Position numbers and translations under genes: made by a program. The notes under the pieces are model-generated. The model saw nothing but the letters and a program-made list of their open reading frames with translations, did no database searches and was not told the DNA's origin. DNA of 40,577 nt from assembly GCF_007280575.1 (NCBI RefSeq), contig NZ_VKJP01000016.1:1-40577 (forward strand), written 5' to 3'. The stretch comes from Streptomyces benahoarensis. GTDB taxonomy: Bacteria; Actinomycetota; Actinomycetes; Streptomycetales; Streptomycetaceae. The stretch's first letter is position 1, and each line of letters begins with the position of its first letter. Shown here piece after piece: positions 19,459-28,330 of the stretch.

Positions 19459-19926
19459 TCAGGACGTGGCGGGCGGCAGCGCCTCGACGACGTCGTTGGT
19501 GACGTGCTGGTAGATCACCGAGCTGCGGCAGTCGACGACCTCGCGGCGCTTGAAGACCTGATCCATGAGGAGTGCGTGCAGCCGGTCGACGTCCGGTACG
19601 GCGACGTGCACGAGGAAGTCGTCGCCGCCCGCGACCACGTAGACGGTCAAGACCTCGGGCAGCCCGGTCAGGAACGCCTTGAACCGCTCGATGACCTCGC
19701 GGTTCATCGGCCGGATGCGGACCGTCAGCAGCGCCTGGACGGGGCGGTTCAGGGCGCGCAGGTCGACGGTGGCGCGGTAGCCGGTGATCACGCCGCGGGC
19801 GCGCAGCGCGCGGACCCGCTCCAGGCAGGTGGAGGGGGCGATGCGCAGGGTGCGGGCGAGGTCGCGGTTGGTCTGCCGCGCATCGCGCTGCAGTTCCCGG
19901 ACAATCGCCGAATCGATGTCGTCCAT
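19459..19926 (-). CDS. Lrp/AsnC-family transcriptional regulator
   Basis: 155 residues from ATG 19926. The N-terminal HTH is typical (MDDIDSAIVRELQRDARQTN, DLARTLRIAPSTCLERVRAL, RGVITGYRATVD). It is followed by the RAM/AsnC ligand domain, with TVYVVAGGDDFLVHVAVPD. Lrp regulators bind amino acids and commonly control a divergent amino acid transporter. Here an APC permease starts 81 bp away. The 15-bp site at 19950-19964 is a likely operator. Confidence 0.93.
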   Translation of the reverse strand: MDDIDSAIVRELQRDARQTNRDLARTLRIAPSTCLERVRALRARGVITGYRATVDLRALNRPVQALLTVRIRPMNREVIERFKAFLTGLPEVLTVYVVAGGDDFLVHVAVPDVDRLHALLMDQVFKRREVVDCRSSVIYQHVTNDVVEALPPATS

Positions 19927-19949
19927 GACACCCCATGATGGGCCCTGTA

Positions 19950-19964
19950 CCGAATTTTGTTCGG
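19950..19964. promoter_or_regulatory. Candidate Lrp-type operator CCGAATTTTGTTCGG
   Basis: A 15-bp palindrome (CCGAA/TTCGG arms, T-rich centre) lies in the divergent region between the Lrp gene and the permease. Its length and AT-rich centre fit the known Lrp/AsnC binding-site format. Confidence 0.6.
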
Positions 19965-20007
19965 CTGACTCTTCTTTGGATCATTCAACCGGATAACTTC
20001 GCCCACC

Positions 20008-21291
20008 GTGACCGTACAACAGACATCGCTTTCCGCCGTCCGGCCGCCGCATGTACGGCGGCTGGGCGTCGGTGGCGGCACCGCGCTGTGCGCCGGTGCC
20101 GTGCTCGGGCCGGGGGTGCTGACCCTGCCCTCGCTGGCCGCGGCGGCCGCCGGACCCGCCTCGCTCCTCGCCTGGATCCTGCTGCTCGCCATGTGCGTCC
20201 CGGTGGCCGCGTCGTTCGCGGCGCTCGGCGCCCGCCATCCGGACGGCGGCGGGGTCGCCACCTATGTGCACCGCGCGATGGGGCCGCGCGCCGCGGCCAC
20301 GGTGGGCTGGTGGTTCTACGGGGCGGTGCCGATCGGGGTGGTCTCGGCCGCCTGGATCGGCGGCACGTACGTGGCGGACGCGGCCGGTTGGGGCGAGGCG
20401 GGCGCCGCCGTCGTCGGCGGGCTGGTCATCGCCGGGGCGCTGGCGTCCAACGCGGTCGGGCTGCGGATGTCGGGCCGGGTGCAGCTGCTGCTCGGCGCGG
20501 GGCTGGCCGCGGTGCTGCTGTGCACGGTGCTGGCCTCGGCGCCGCGGGTGAGCGCCGCGCACTTCACGCCGTTCCTGCCGGGCGGGTGGTCGTCGGTGGG
20601 GTCGGCGGCGTCGGTGCTGTTCTTCGCGTTCGCCGGATGGGAGGCGGCGAGCCATCTGTCCGGGGAGTTCGCCGACCCGGCCCGGGACCTGCCGAAGGTC
20701 ACCCGCAACACCCTGCTGACCATCACCGTGCTCTACCTCGGCCTCGCGGTCGTCACCATCGGCGTGCTGGGCCCGGCCGCGGCGGACACCGACACCCCGC
20801 TGACGGTGCTGCTCACCCGGAGCGTGGGCGCCGCGGCACGGCCGGTCGCCGCGGTGGCCGCGCTCTTCCTCACCTTCGGCGCGGTCAACTCGTATCTGGC
20901 GGGCGCCTCCCGGCTCGGCGCGGCGCTCGGCCGGGACGGGGCCGCACCGCGGGCACTGGCCAAGGGCTGCGGGCCGGGCGAGGTGCCGCGCCGGTCGCTG
21001 GCGGCATTGGGCTGCGCCTGCGCGCTGCTGGGGGTGGCCGCCGGGTTCGGCGGCGCCGACCTGGACCTGCTGATGCGGGCGACCGCCACCTGCCTGGCGG
21101 CGGTGACCCTGGCCGGTCTCGGCGCGGCGCTGGTGCTGCTGGAGCGGCGCACCTGGCTGTGGTGGGGCGTCCTCGGCTCGGCCGTCCTGACCACGGGCGT
21201 GCTGGCCTTCTCGGGCGCGCTGCTGCTCCTGCCGCTGGTGCTGGCGGTCGCGTCGTTCGTCTTCCTGACGGCGCGACGGCTACGGGCCTGA
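20008..21291 (+). CDS. APC-superfamily amino acid permease
   Basis: 427 residues from GTG 20008. There are about 12 apolar segments, starting with LGVGGGTALCAGAVLGPGVLTLP, the conserved first helix of APC transporters with its glycine-rich break. FAFAGWEAASHLSGEFADPARDLPK is the conserved TM6-loop signature. The family imports or exports amino acids in exchange for protons or other amino acids. The divergent Lrp regulator suggests amino-acid-controlled expression, in arrangement like leucine/lysine-type exporters. A GATAAC at 19992-19997 places transcription close to the start, so the mRNA may be nearly leaderless. No ribosome site is seen. Confidence 0.9.
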   Translation: MTVQQTSLSAVRPPHVRRLGVGGGTALCAGAVLGPGVLTLPSLAAAAAGPASLLAWILLLAMCVPVAASFAALGARHPDGGGVATYVHRAMGPRAAATVGWWFYGAVPIGVVSAAWIGGTYVADAAGWGEAGAAVVGGLVIAGALASNAVGLRMSGRVQLLLGAGLAAVLLCTVLASAPRVSAAHFTPFLPGGWSSVGSAASVLFFAFAGWEAASHLSGEFADPARDLPKVTRNTLLTITVLYLGLAVVTIGVLGPAAADTDTPLTVLLTRSVGAAARPVAAVAALFLTFGAVNSYLAGASRLGAALGRDGAAPRALAKGCGPGEVPRRSLAALGCACALLGVAAGFGGADLDLLMRATATCLAAVTLAGLGAALVLLERRTWLWWGVLGSAVLTTGVLAFSGALLLLPLVLAVASFVFLTARRLRA

Positions 21292-21340
21292 GCGGCGCGA
21301 CCCGCCCTGACCTGCACGTACGCGCCTGACCTGCGCGATG

Positions 21341-21371
21341 CGACCCCGGACTGGTTCAGCGTCCGGGGTCG
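21341..21371. terminator. Bidirectional terminator between permease and Y-family polymerase
   Basis: An 11-bp stem (cgaccccggac and complement) with a 9-nt loop between convergent genes. Confidence 0.75.
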
Positions 21372-21389
21372 TGGCGTACGGGCCCGCCG

Positions 21390-22598
21390 TCACCCGTACG
21401 GACCGGGGCCGTGCCGTACGGGCGGGGGTGCGGCCGCCGGGCGGACGGCGGTGGCGCCGAAGCGGGCGCGGGCCCGGTCGGCGGCGGCCTCGATGCGGCG
21501 GGCCCGGTCGTCGGGGGCGCCGCCGGACGGGTCGAACATCAGCTGCCGGGTGGCGCGTTCGGCCCCGCACAGGTCCTCGGCGCGCAGCGCCACCGCCCGC
21601 ACCCGGGCCCGCTGGAGGCCGAGCGCCGCGTGCAGCGCGTAGGCCGCGGCGGTCAGCGCGGGACCGTGGGCGGTCGGTTCGGGCAGCCGCCGGGTGCGGG
21701 TGGTCGAGGTGCCGTCGGCGTAGCGGACGGTGAGGGTGAGCGCGCGGGCCGCCCGGCCGGTGGTGCGCAGCCCGGAGCCGAGGCCGTCGGCGAGCGCGAG
21801 GAGCGCGGCGCGGCGCCGGTCCGGGTCGAGTTCGTCGTACGGGAAGCGGTGTTCGGCGGCGAGGGAGCGGGTGGCCGGATGGGGGGTGACCGGCGTCGGG
21901 TCGATGCCGCGGGCCCGGTCGTACACCGTGCGGCCGGTCCGCGCGCCGAGGATGCGCCGGAGGGTCGCGGGCGGCGCGGCGGCGATCCGGCCGACGCTGT
22001 CGAGACCGTGGGCGCCGAGGGCACGGGCGGCCGCCGGGCCCACGCCGTGCAGGGCGACGGCCGGGCGGCGGGCGAGGAACGCGGCGATCGACGGGCCGTC
22101 CCCCGGCACGGTCCGGATGCCGCCCGGCGGGGCGTCCTGGGCCGCCATCCGGGCGAGCAGCGGGTTACCGGCGACACCGATGGTGCACCGGACGCCGTAC
22201 CGGGCCAGGGCACGCAGCCGGACCAGGGCGGCGATACCGGCGGCGTCGGTACCGAAATAACGGCGCGCCCCGCGGACGTCGGCGAGCGCGGCATCCGGCG
22301 GCGCCGCCTCCACCACGGGCGTGAACTCGCCCAGCAGGGCGAGCAGTTGACCGTACAGTCCGGCGTCGACCTGGTCGCCGGAGGCGGTGGCGAATCGTAC
22401 GTGGAGGAGGCCGGGGGGTGGGGCGTCCGGAGCAGCGGGCTCCGGGTGCGGGACAGCCGGACGGGAGCCCTCCGGGTGCGGGGTCTCGGGGCGTGAGCCC
22501 TCCGGGTGCGGGGCCTCGGTACGCGGGTCGGCCGGGCGCGGGTCGGCCGGGCGCGGGGCCTCCGAACGCCGCCCCTCCGAACGCGGATCGGTACTCAT
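21390..22598 (-). CDS. Y-family DNA polymerase-like protein (ImuB/DinP-like), catalytic residues missing
   Basis: 402 residues from ATG 22598, which overlaps the dnaE2 stop by 4 bp (ATGA). After a Pro/Glu/Arg-rich tail (1-62) the Y-family fold begins (LLHVRF, 64-69). Further on are helix-hairpin-helix segments (ALHGVGPAAARALGAHGLDSVGRI) and a little-finger region. Compared with DinB, the first acidic motif D-M-D is replaced by R-F-A, and S-I-D-E-A by P-P-D-A-A (residues 100-104), so two of three metal ligands are absent. RQLMFDP near residue 350 resembles a sliding-clamp motif. Mycobacterial ImuB is likewise a non-catalytic adaptor for DnaE2. Here the overlap and shared SOS box argue for the same job. 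No ImuA-like gene is present. Confidence 0.82.
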   Translation of the reverse strand: MSTDPRSEGRRSEAPRPADPRPADPRTEAPHPEGSRPETPHPEGSRPAVPHPEPAAPDAPPPGLLHVRFATASGDQVDAGLYGQLLALLGEFTPVVEAAPPDAALADVRGARRYFGTDAAGIAALVRLRALARYGVRCTIGVAGNPLLARMAAQDAPPGGIRTVPGDGPSIAAFLARRPAVALHGVGPAAARALGAHGLDSVGRIAAAPPATLRRILGARTGRTVYDRARGIDPTPVTPHPATRSLAAEHRFPYDELDPDRRRAALLALADGLGSGLRTTGRAARALTLTVRYADGTSTTRTRRLPEPTAHGPALTAAAYALHAALGLQRARVRAVALRAEDLCGAERATRQLMFDPSGGAPDDRARRIEAAADRARARFGATAVRPAAAPPPVRHGPGPYG

Positions 22599-25500
22599 CC
22601 CGCACTCCCCGGACTCGCATGCCAGAGCTTGCGCCCGGTGGCGGCGCCCGCCTCCCCCGCGGGGCGGAGGTCGGCCCACGGGTGCAGGGTGTAGCCGGTC
22701 TCCAGGCGGAGGGTGCGTCCGGCGTCCGCGGGGGCGTCGGCCGGGGGCGCGGGGGCCGCGAGGCGGGCGGTGACCGCCTCCAGGCCGCCGGTGCGGCGGA
22801 GTTCGGCCAGTTCGGCGAGGTTCCAGGCGGCGGTGGCGACCACGCTCACGCTGCGCGGACCGCGCCGCTGGACCGTGCCGCGCACCAGCAGCAGCCAGGA
22901 GTGAAAGACGGTGTGCGCGCACGCCGCGTGGCTGTCGTCGAAGAAGGCGCAGTCGACCAGGCCGGTGGTGTCGTCGAGGGTGGTGAAGACGACCCGGCGG
23001 CCGGAGCGGATCGGCGGGGTCTGGGTGGCCGCCTTGGCCCCGGCGACCAGCACCGTCTCGCCGTGCCGGGCGTCACGCAGCCGCCGGGCGGGCAGCGCGC
23101 CCAGCTCCGCGAGGAATTCCCGGTGATCGGTCATCAGATGGCGGGAGGCGTCCATGCCGAGGATGCCCAGCTCGGCGCCGATGCGTTCGACGTCGGTGAG
23201 GTCGGGCAGCCCGGTGGGCTCGACGGGATCGGGAACCGGATCCGCACCGTCCGCGCCCCGGGCGGGCAGCGTCAACTGGCCGGACGGGACGCGCCGTTGC
23301 CGCCGGTGGAGTTCGGAGAGGTGGAGCAGCAGATCGCGGCGGTTGGCGCCGAAGGCGTCCAGCGCGCCCACCCGGGCGAGGCGTTCGGCGACCGGACGGC
23401 CGGGCCGGGCCCGCTGCCACAGGTCCTGGAGCGAAACGTACGGTTGCCCGGCCACGATCCGCTCCGCCTCGGCCCCGCTCATCCCGTGGACGTCCCCGAG
23501 CGCGAGCCGCACGCCCCAGACCGCGACACTCCCTTGACCGGGCACCAGTTCGATGCGGTGGGTGATCGCGGACCGGTTCACGTCCAGCGGCAGCACCGGC
23601 ACCCCGCGCCGCCGGGCGTCCGCGAGCAGCAGCCGCTTGGGGTACATCCCCGGGTCGTGGGTGAGCAGCCCGGCGTAGAAGGCCGCGGGGTGGTGCGCCT
23701 TGAGCCAGGCGGACTGGTACGTCGGCACCGCGAAGGCCACCGCGTGCGCCTTGCAGAATCCGTACGCGCCGAACGCCTCGACGATCTCCCAGGTGCGGGC
23801 GGTCGCCGCGGGCGGGTAGCCGCGCTTCCCGGCACGCTCCGCGAACCAGGCGCGGGTCTCGTCCCGGCGGGCCGGATCGGACAGCGCGCGCCGCCGCTCA
23901 TCCGCCTCGCCGCGCCCGCAGCCGGTCATGATCCGCAGGATCTCGATGAGCTGTTCGTGGAAGACCACCACGCCGTAGGTCTCACGCAGCGGCTCCGCCA
24001 GGTCGGGGTGGGGGTAGCGGACGGGCGCGCGGCCGTGCCGGGCCTCGATGAAGGGCCGCACCATGTCGGCGGCGACGGGGCCGGGGCGAAACAGCGAGAT
24101 GTCGACGACCAGGTCGTGGAAGGTGGCCGGCTGGAGCCGTCCCACCAGGTCGCGCTGGCCGGGCGATTCGATCTGGAAGCAGCCGAGCGTCTCGGTGGAA
24201 CGGATCAGCTCGTAGGTGGCCGGATCGCCGGGCGGGACCTGCGCCGGATCGTCCAGGTCGGGGCGGTGGCCGGTGGCCCGCCCGATCTCGGCGACCGCGT
24301 GCGCCATCGCGGACTGCATCCGTACGCCCAGCACATCGAGCTTGAGCAGCCCCAGATCCTCCACGTCCTCCTTGTCGAACTGCGACATCGCCAGCGGCGT
24401 GGCCGCGCCGCCGGGTCCGCCGGGCGCCACCACGGCGGTCGGCACGACGGGGGTGCGGCGCAGCAGCGAGGCGTCCGACAGCAGCACGCCGCAGGGGTGC
24501 ATGGCGATGCCGCGGGGCAGTGCGTCCAGCGCCTCGACCAGCTCCCACAGCCGCTCGCTCGCGCTCTCCCGCACCCCGCGCAGCTCCGGGAGCTCGGCCA
24601 GCGCGGCGCGGGCGTCGCGGGCGCGGAGGTGCGGGAAGGACGTGGCGAGCCGGTCCACCCGCGCCGGGTCCATGCCCAGCGCCGCGCCGACGTCCCGTAC
24701 CGCGTGCCGCACCCGGTAGGTCTCGGGCATCGCGACCGTCGCGACGCGCTCGGCGCCGAAGCGGTCGAAGATCGCGCGGTAGACCTCCAGGCGGCGGGCG
24801 GACTCGACGTCGATGTCGATGTCCGGCAGCGCCGCCCGCCGCTCGGACAGGAAGCGCTCCATCAGCAGCCCGTGGGCGACGGGGTCGGCCTGCGCGATGC
24901 CCAGCAGATGGTTGACGAACGATCCGGCGCCGGAGCCGCGGGCCGCGACGCGGATGCCCCGCTCCCGCACGTCGTCGACGACGCGGGCGACGGTCAGGAA
25001 GTACGAGGGGAAGCCGAGGCGTTCGATGGTGCGCAGCTCGTCGTGGAGGCGTTCCCAGCGCGCGCGGTCGCGGTCGTAGCCGCGCAGCACCATCGCGGCG
25101 GCGCAGCGCGAGCGCAGGACGCGGGCGGCGGTGCGGTGCGCCGCGCCGACGAGACGGGCCTCGGGGAAGTGGACGCGGCCCAGCCCGATGTCGTCCGCCG
25201 GATCGACCCGGCAGGCGTCCGCGGCCTCCTCGGTGAGGGCGAGCAGGCGGTGGGCGCGCTCGCGCCGGAAACCGGCGGCCCCGGCGATCCGCTCGGCGGC
25301 GCGGGCCATGGCGGCGGCGTCCTTGAGCCAGCGCTCGCCGCTGTCCCGGGCCGCGGCGCGGCGGGCGACGGGCACCAGGCGGCGGGCGGAGTCCAGGACG
25401 TCGGCGACCGGTCCCTGGCCGGGGTCGGCGTAGCGCACCGCGTTGGCGAGGACGGCGGCCACGCCCTGGTCGACGGCGAGGCCGAGGGTGCGGGCGGCGA

Positions 25501-26089
25501 GGCGGAGCGATCCGGGTCCGGAGCCGGGCCGTCCGTGGTCGACGGCCTCCAGGCGCAGCGCGTCGCCGTACCGTTCGCGCCAGGGGGCGAGGAGGCGGGC
25601 GGCGTGGTCGGGGCGGCCGGCGGCGAGCGCCCGGCCGACGTCGGAGTCGGGCCCGAGCAGGACGAGGAGGCCGTCCGGCGCGGACCCCAGCGCCGCCCGT
25701 GGCAGAACCGGCCGGTCGCCGCCGGTGGCGTGGGCGGCCGATACCAGGCGGCACAGGGCGGCCCAGCCGGTGGCGCCGTCGCGGGCCAGGAAGACGGCGC
25801 GAGGCGCGGACTCGTCGACGAAGGCGCCGCCGCGCACCGGGGTGCGGCGGCGGGGCGCGGTGCCCGGGGCGGGGTCCGCGACGGCGAGGTCGACGCCGAA
25901 GAGCGGGCGGATCCCGGCGCGGTCGGCGGCCTTGGCGAACCGTACGGCGCCGGAGAGGCCGTCCCGGTCGGTCAGCGCGAGGGCACCAAGACCCCGCTCG
26001 GCGGCGCGCTCGACCAGCACCTCCGGGCGGGAGGCGCCGTAGCGCAGGGAGAACCCGGACGCGGTGTGCAGATGCGTGAACCCCGGCAT
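22595..26089 (-). CDS. dnaE2: Error-prone DNA polymerase III alpha subunit DnaE2
   Basis: 1164 residues from ATG 26089. The PHP domain begins at the N-terminus (HLHTASGFSLRYGAS). The polymerase active site has PDIDIDVES (Asp423, Asp425) and LLKLDVLGVR (Asp585), matching the three catalytic Asp of DnaE. A C-terminal HhH/OB region follows (VLVAGAKAATQTPPIRSGRR, FTTLDDTTGLVDC). The length and absence of the long C-terminal clamp/tau-binding extension fit DnaE2 rather than DnaE1. DnaE2 performs SOS-induced translesion synthesis with ImuB. A near-consensus actinobacterial LexA box lies 70 bp upstream (26159-26174), and the next gene is the ImuB-like protein in a 4-bp overlap. Confidence 0.93.
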   Translation of the reverse strand: MPGFTHLHTASGFSLRYGASRPEVLVERAAERGLGALALTDRDGLSGAVRFAKAADRAGIRPLFGVDLAVADPAPGTAPRRRTPVRGGAFVDESAPRAVFLARDGATGWAALCRLVSAAHATGGDRPVLPRAALGSAPDGLLVLLGPDSDVGRALAAGRPDHAARLLAPWRERYGDALRLEAVDHGRPGSGPGSLRLAARTLGLAVDQGVAAVLANAVRYADPGQGPVADVLDSARRLVPVARRAAARDSGERWLKDAAAMARAAERIAGAAGFRRERAHRLLALTEEAADACRVDPADDIGLGRVHFPEARLVGAAHRTAARVLRSRCAAAMVLRGYDRDRARWERLHDELRTIERLGFPSYFLTVARVVDDVRERGIRVAARGSGAGSFVNHLLGIAQADPVAHGLLMERFLSERRAALPDIDIDVESARRLEVYRAIFDRFGAERVATVAMPETYRVRHAVRDVGAALGMDPARVDRLATSFPHLRARDARAALAELPELRGVRESASERLWELVEALDALPRGIAMHPCGVLLSDASLLRRTPVVPTAVVAPGGPGGAATPLAMSQFDKEDVEDLGLLKLDVLGVRMQSAMAHAVAEIGRATGHRPDLDDPAQVPPGDPATYELIRSTETLGCFQIESPGQRDLVGRLQPATFHDLVVDISLFRPGPVAADMVRPFIEARHGRAPVRYPHPDLAEPLRETYGVVVFHEQLIEILRIMTGCGRGEADERRRALSDPARRDETRAWFAERAGKRGYPPAATARTWEIVEAFGAYGFCKAHAVAFAVPTYQSAWLKAHHPAAFYAGLLTHDPGMYPKRLLLADARRRGVPVLPLDVNRSAITHRIELVPGQGSVAVWGVRLALGDVHGMSGAEAERIVAGQPYVSLQDLWQRARPGRPVAERLARVGALDAFGANRRDLLLHLSELHRRQRRVPSGQLTLPARGADGADPVPDPVEPTGLPDLTDVERIGAELGILGMDASRHLMTDHREFLAELGALPARRLRDARHGETVLVAGAKAATQTPPIRSGRRVVFTTLDDTTGLVDCAFFDDSHAACAHTVFHSWLLLVRGTVQRRGPRSVSVVATAAWNLAELAELRRTGGLEAVTARLAAPAPPADAPADAGRTLRLETGYTLHPWADLRPAGEAGAATGRKLWHASPGSAG

Positions 26090-26158
26090 CGCACCTCCTG
26101 CACCTCATCCGCCCCCCGGCTGTCCGCGTCTCCCGCTTTCCTCCACCATAACCCTCAT

Positions 26159-26174
26159 TCGAACGTTCGTACGA
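26159..26174. promoter_or_regulatory. LexA (SOS) box upstream of dnaE2
   Basis: TCGAAC-gttc-GTACGA matches the actinobacterial SOS consensus TCGAAC-N4-GTTCGA at 11 of 12 positions. It lies 70-85 bp before the dnaE2 start. The divergent membrane-protein gene starts 156 bp on the other side. Confidence 0.8.
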
Positions 26175-26329
26175 GTACGGGATTCGGGTGACCCGGCGTG
26201 GGGCGGCCACCCGCCGTCCGGCGCCTCCGTCATTCGGCCCCGCCCGCTCTGCGCGATGCCTGCGCCGACCGGAGGATGTGGGAGCACAGCCGGGTACGAG
26301 CACCGGCGCGACACGGCGAGGAGCGGCCC

Positions 26330-27391
26330 ATGGCCACGACCGACGACGGCACCCGGATGACCTTCCTCCAGGAGGTGCGGAGCGCGGTGAGCATCCGCGC
26401 CGCGCTGCTGGTGACCGGCGTACTCGGCCTGATGGTCGCGTTCATCACGTCCTACGCCGGCGCCTTCCACGCGCCGAAGCCGACCGATATCGCGCTCGGC
26501 GTGGTCGCGCCCGCGCAGGCCCGCGGCGCGCTGGTGACCAAGCTCGACGGGCTGCCCGGCTCCCCCCTGGACCCGCGCGCGCTGCCGTCCCGGGAGGTGG
26601 CGCTCCAGCAGCTGCGGGACCGGAAGATCGACGCGGCGCTGGTCGTCGACCCGCGCTCCACCACCGACCGGCTCCTGGTCGCGAGCGGCGGCGGGGCGGC
26701 GCTGTCGCAGGCGACGGAGGCGGTCGTCAAGGCGGCGGACAGGGCAGAGGGCCGCACCCTGCGCACCGAGGACGTACGGCCCGCGGCGGACGGCGACTCG
26801 CGCAGCCTGTCGTCGTTCTACCTGGTCGTGGGGTGGTGCGTGGGCGGGTATCTGTGTGCCGCGATCCTGGCGATCAGCGCGGGCGCCCGCCCGGCGAACA
26901 CCGCCCGCGCGGTGATCCGGCTGGGCGCCCTCGCGGTCTACTCGCTCCTCGCCGGGCTGGCCGGGGCGGTGGTGATCGGCCCGGTGCTGAACGCGCTGCC
27001 CGGCAGCCTGTTCGGGCTGTGGGGGCTGGGCGCACTGATCGTCTTCGCGGTGGGGGCGACCACCCTGGCGTTCCAGACCCTGCTGGGCGTCATCGGCATC
27101 GGGCTGGCGATCCTGGTGATCGTGGTGTTCGGCAACCCGAGCGCGGGCGGCGCATATCCGTATCCGCTGCTGCCGCCCTTCTGGCGGGCGATCGGCCCCG
27201 CGCTGCCACCGGGCGCGGGCACCTGGGCGTCCCGTTCCCTCGCCTACTTCGGCGGCAACGGCCTGACCTCCTCGCTGCCGGTCCTCTCCGCCTGGGCCGT
27301 GGGCGGCGTACTGCTCAGCGTCATCCTCGCGGCGCTCCGCGACCGGGACCGCCGGAACAACACGCTGGCGCCGGTGACACCGCGTGCCTGA
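26330..27391 (+). CDS. ABC-2-like / DUF3533-type integral membrane protein
   Basis: 353 residues from ATG 26330 with GAGGAG six nt upstream. One N-terminal membrane helix (ALLVTGVLGLMVAFITSYAGAF) precedes an extracytoplasmic domain of about 120 residues. Five or so further helices follow (YLVVGWCVGGYLCAAILAIS, SLLAGLAGAVVIGPVLNALP, LWGLGALIVFAVGATTLAF, LLGVIGIGLAILVIVVFG, VLSAWAVGGVLLSVILAAL). This layout is that of ABC-2 permease/YhgE-Pip and DUF3533 proteins, implicated in export or phage infection. No ATPase gene is adjacent. Function inferred only from topology. It diverges from dnaE2. Confidence 0.75.
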   Translation: MATTDDGTRMTFLQEVRSAVSIRAALLVTGVLGLMVAFITSYAGAFHAPKPTDIALGVVAPAQARGALVTKLDGLPGSPLDPRALPSREVALQQLRDRKIDAALVVDPRSTTDRLLVASGGGAALSQATEAVVKAADRAEGRTLRTEDVRPAADGDSRSLSSFYLVVGWCVGGYLCAAILAISAGARPANTARAVIRLGALAVYSLLAGLAGAVVIGPVLNALPGSLFGLWGLGALIVFAVGATTLAFQTLLGVIGIGLAILVIVVFGNPSAGGAYPYPLLPPFWRAIGPALPPGAGTWASRSLAYFGGNGLTSSLPVLSAWAVGGVLLSVILAALRDRDRRNNTLAPVTPRA

Positions 27392-27742
27392 GCGGACGGG
27401 ACGGGGGCGGCCAGGGCCCCGGAACCGCCGCATCCGGGCCGCCCCACCTCCCCGTACGCACCACCTTCGGGCCATTCGGGGAGCGCCGGGCGGGGACCGG
27501 TGCCGGGGGTGACGGCCGGATCCGCTCCCCCGCCGCGCGAGCGGGCCGGGAGGGCGACGGCCCCGCGCCAACAGCGAAGGCACCGTTCCGGCGCCGGATC
27601 TCCACACTCTCACCACAACCTTCGCGCCACTACCCACGGCGTTCATCCATCGACTCAAAGTGAGCGATCGAGATGCGGGCGCCCGGCTGCTGAGCCAGAC
27701 TCCCGTCCGACATCTGCACCTACAGGCAAAGGAGTGTTCGCA
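27392..27742. other. Intergenic, promoter region of the SSI gene
   Basis: 350 bp without a convincing gene. The last 140 bp are AT-richer and presumably carry the SSI promoter, though no unambiguous -35/-10 pair is visible. Confidence 0.5.
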
Positions 27743-28225
27743 ATGCGGTACATCGTTGGAGGCGTCGCGCTCGGCGCGGCACTGGTCATAGGCACGCTCG
27801 CCTCCACCGCGCAGGCCACCACCCCACCGGTCACCACCACCCCGGTCGCGGTCGTCGCCCCGGCCACCGACCACACCCCGGCCCGGTCCGCCGGGCTCTA
27901 CGCCCCGACCGCCCTCGTCCTGACGGTCGGCCACGGTGAACACCGCGCGGACACCGCGGTGCAGCGCGCCGTGACGCTGAGCTGTACGCCGAAGGCGTCC
28001 GGTACGCACCCCCTGCCCGCCGCGGCCTGCTCCCGGCTGCGCGCGGTGGGCGGCGAGTTCGACCGGGTGACCCGCACCGACGACACCGGGGTGTGCACCC
28101 GGGAGTGGGACCCGGTCGTGGTGACGGCGGACGGCGTCTGGCAGGGCAGGCGGGTGACGTACACGCACACCTTCGCCAACTCCTGTGAACTGCGCGCCGC
28201 CGCGAACACCGTCTTCGCGTTCTGA
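27743..28225 (+). CDS. Subtilisin inhibitor-like protein (SSI family), P1 Arg
   Basis: 160 residues from ATG 27743, with AAAGGAG upstream. It has a signal peptide ([20 protein letters not shown], cleavage near AQA-TT). The four SSI cysteines have exact family spacing: Cys81-Cys96 and Cys118-Cys148. The signature [20 protein letters not shown] is followed by TFANSCEL and the terminal VFAF. The reactive site lies two residues after Cys118: C-T-R-E-W-D-P, giving P1 Arg120 and P1' Glu121, against Met-Val in classical SSI. An Arg P1 predicts inhibition of trypsin-like enzymes, whereas an acidic P1' is unusual. The protein is secreted and dimeric by family knowledge, and lies beside two secreted serine proteases. 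Confidence 0.93.
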   Translation: MRYIVGGVALGAALVIGTLASTAQATTPPVTTTPVAVVAPATDHTPARSAGLYAPTALVLTVGHGEHRADTAVQRAVTLSCTPKASGTHPLPAAACSRLRAVGGEFDRVTRTDDTGVCTREWDPVVVTADGVWQGRRVTYTHTFANSCELRAAANTVFAF

Positions 28226-28239
28226 CCGCCCCGGACGCG

Positions 28240-28278
28240 CCCCGGCCCCCGGACGCCGTACACGTCCGGGGGCCGGGG
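28240..28278. terminator. Bidirectional terminator between SSI and protease genes
   Basis: A 16-bp perfect stem (ccccggcccccggacg and complement) with a 7-nt loop between convergent genes. Confidence 0.8.
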
Positions 28279-28330
28279 TCACCGTCACACCGCGCCGGGA
28301 GGCCCGGCGGGCGCGCGGTCCGGTGGAGCG

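Noticed and set aside
22418..26191. 1257-codon plus-strand frame
   Set aside because: Antisense shadow of dnaE2, produced by high third-position GC; composition not protein-like.
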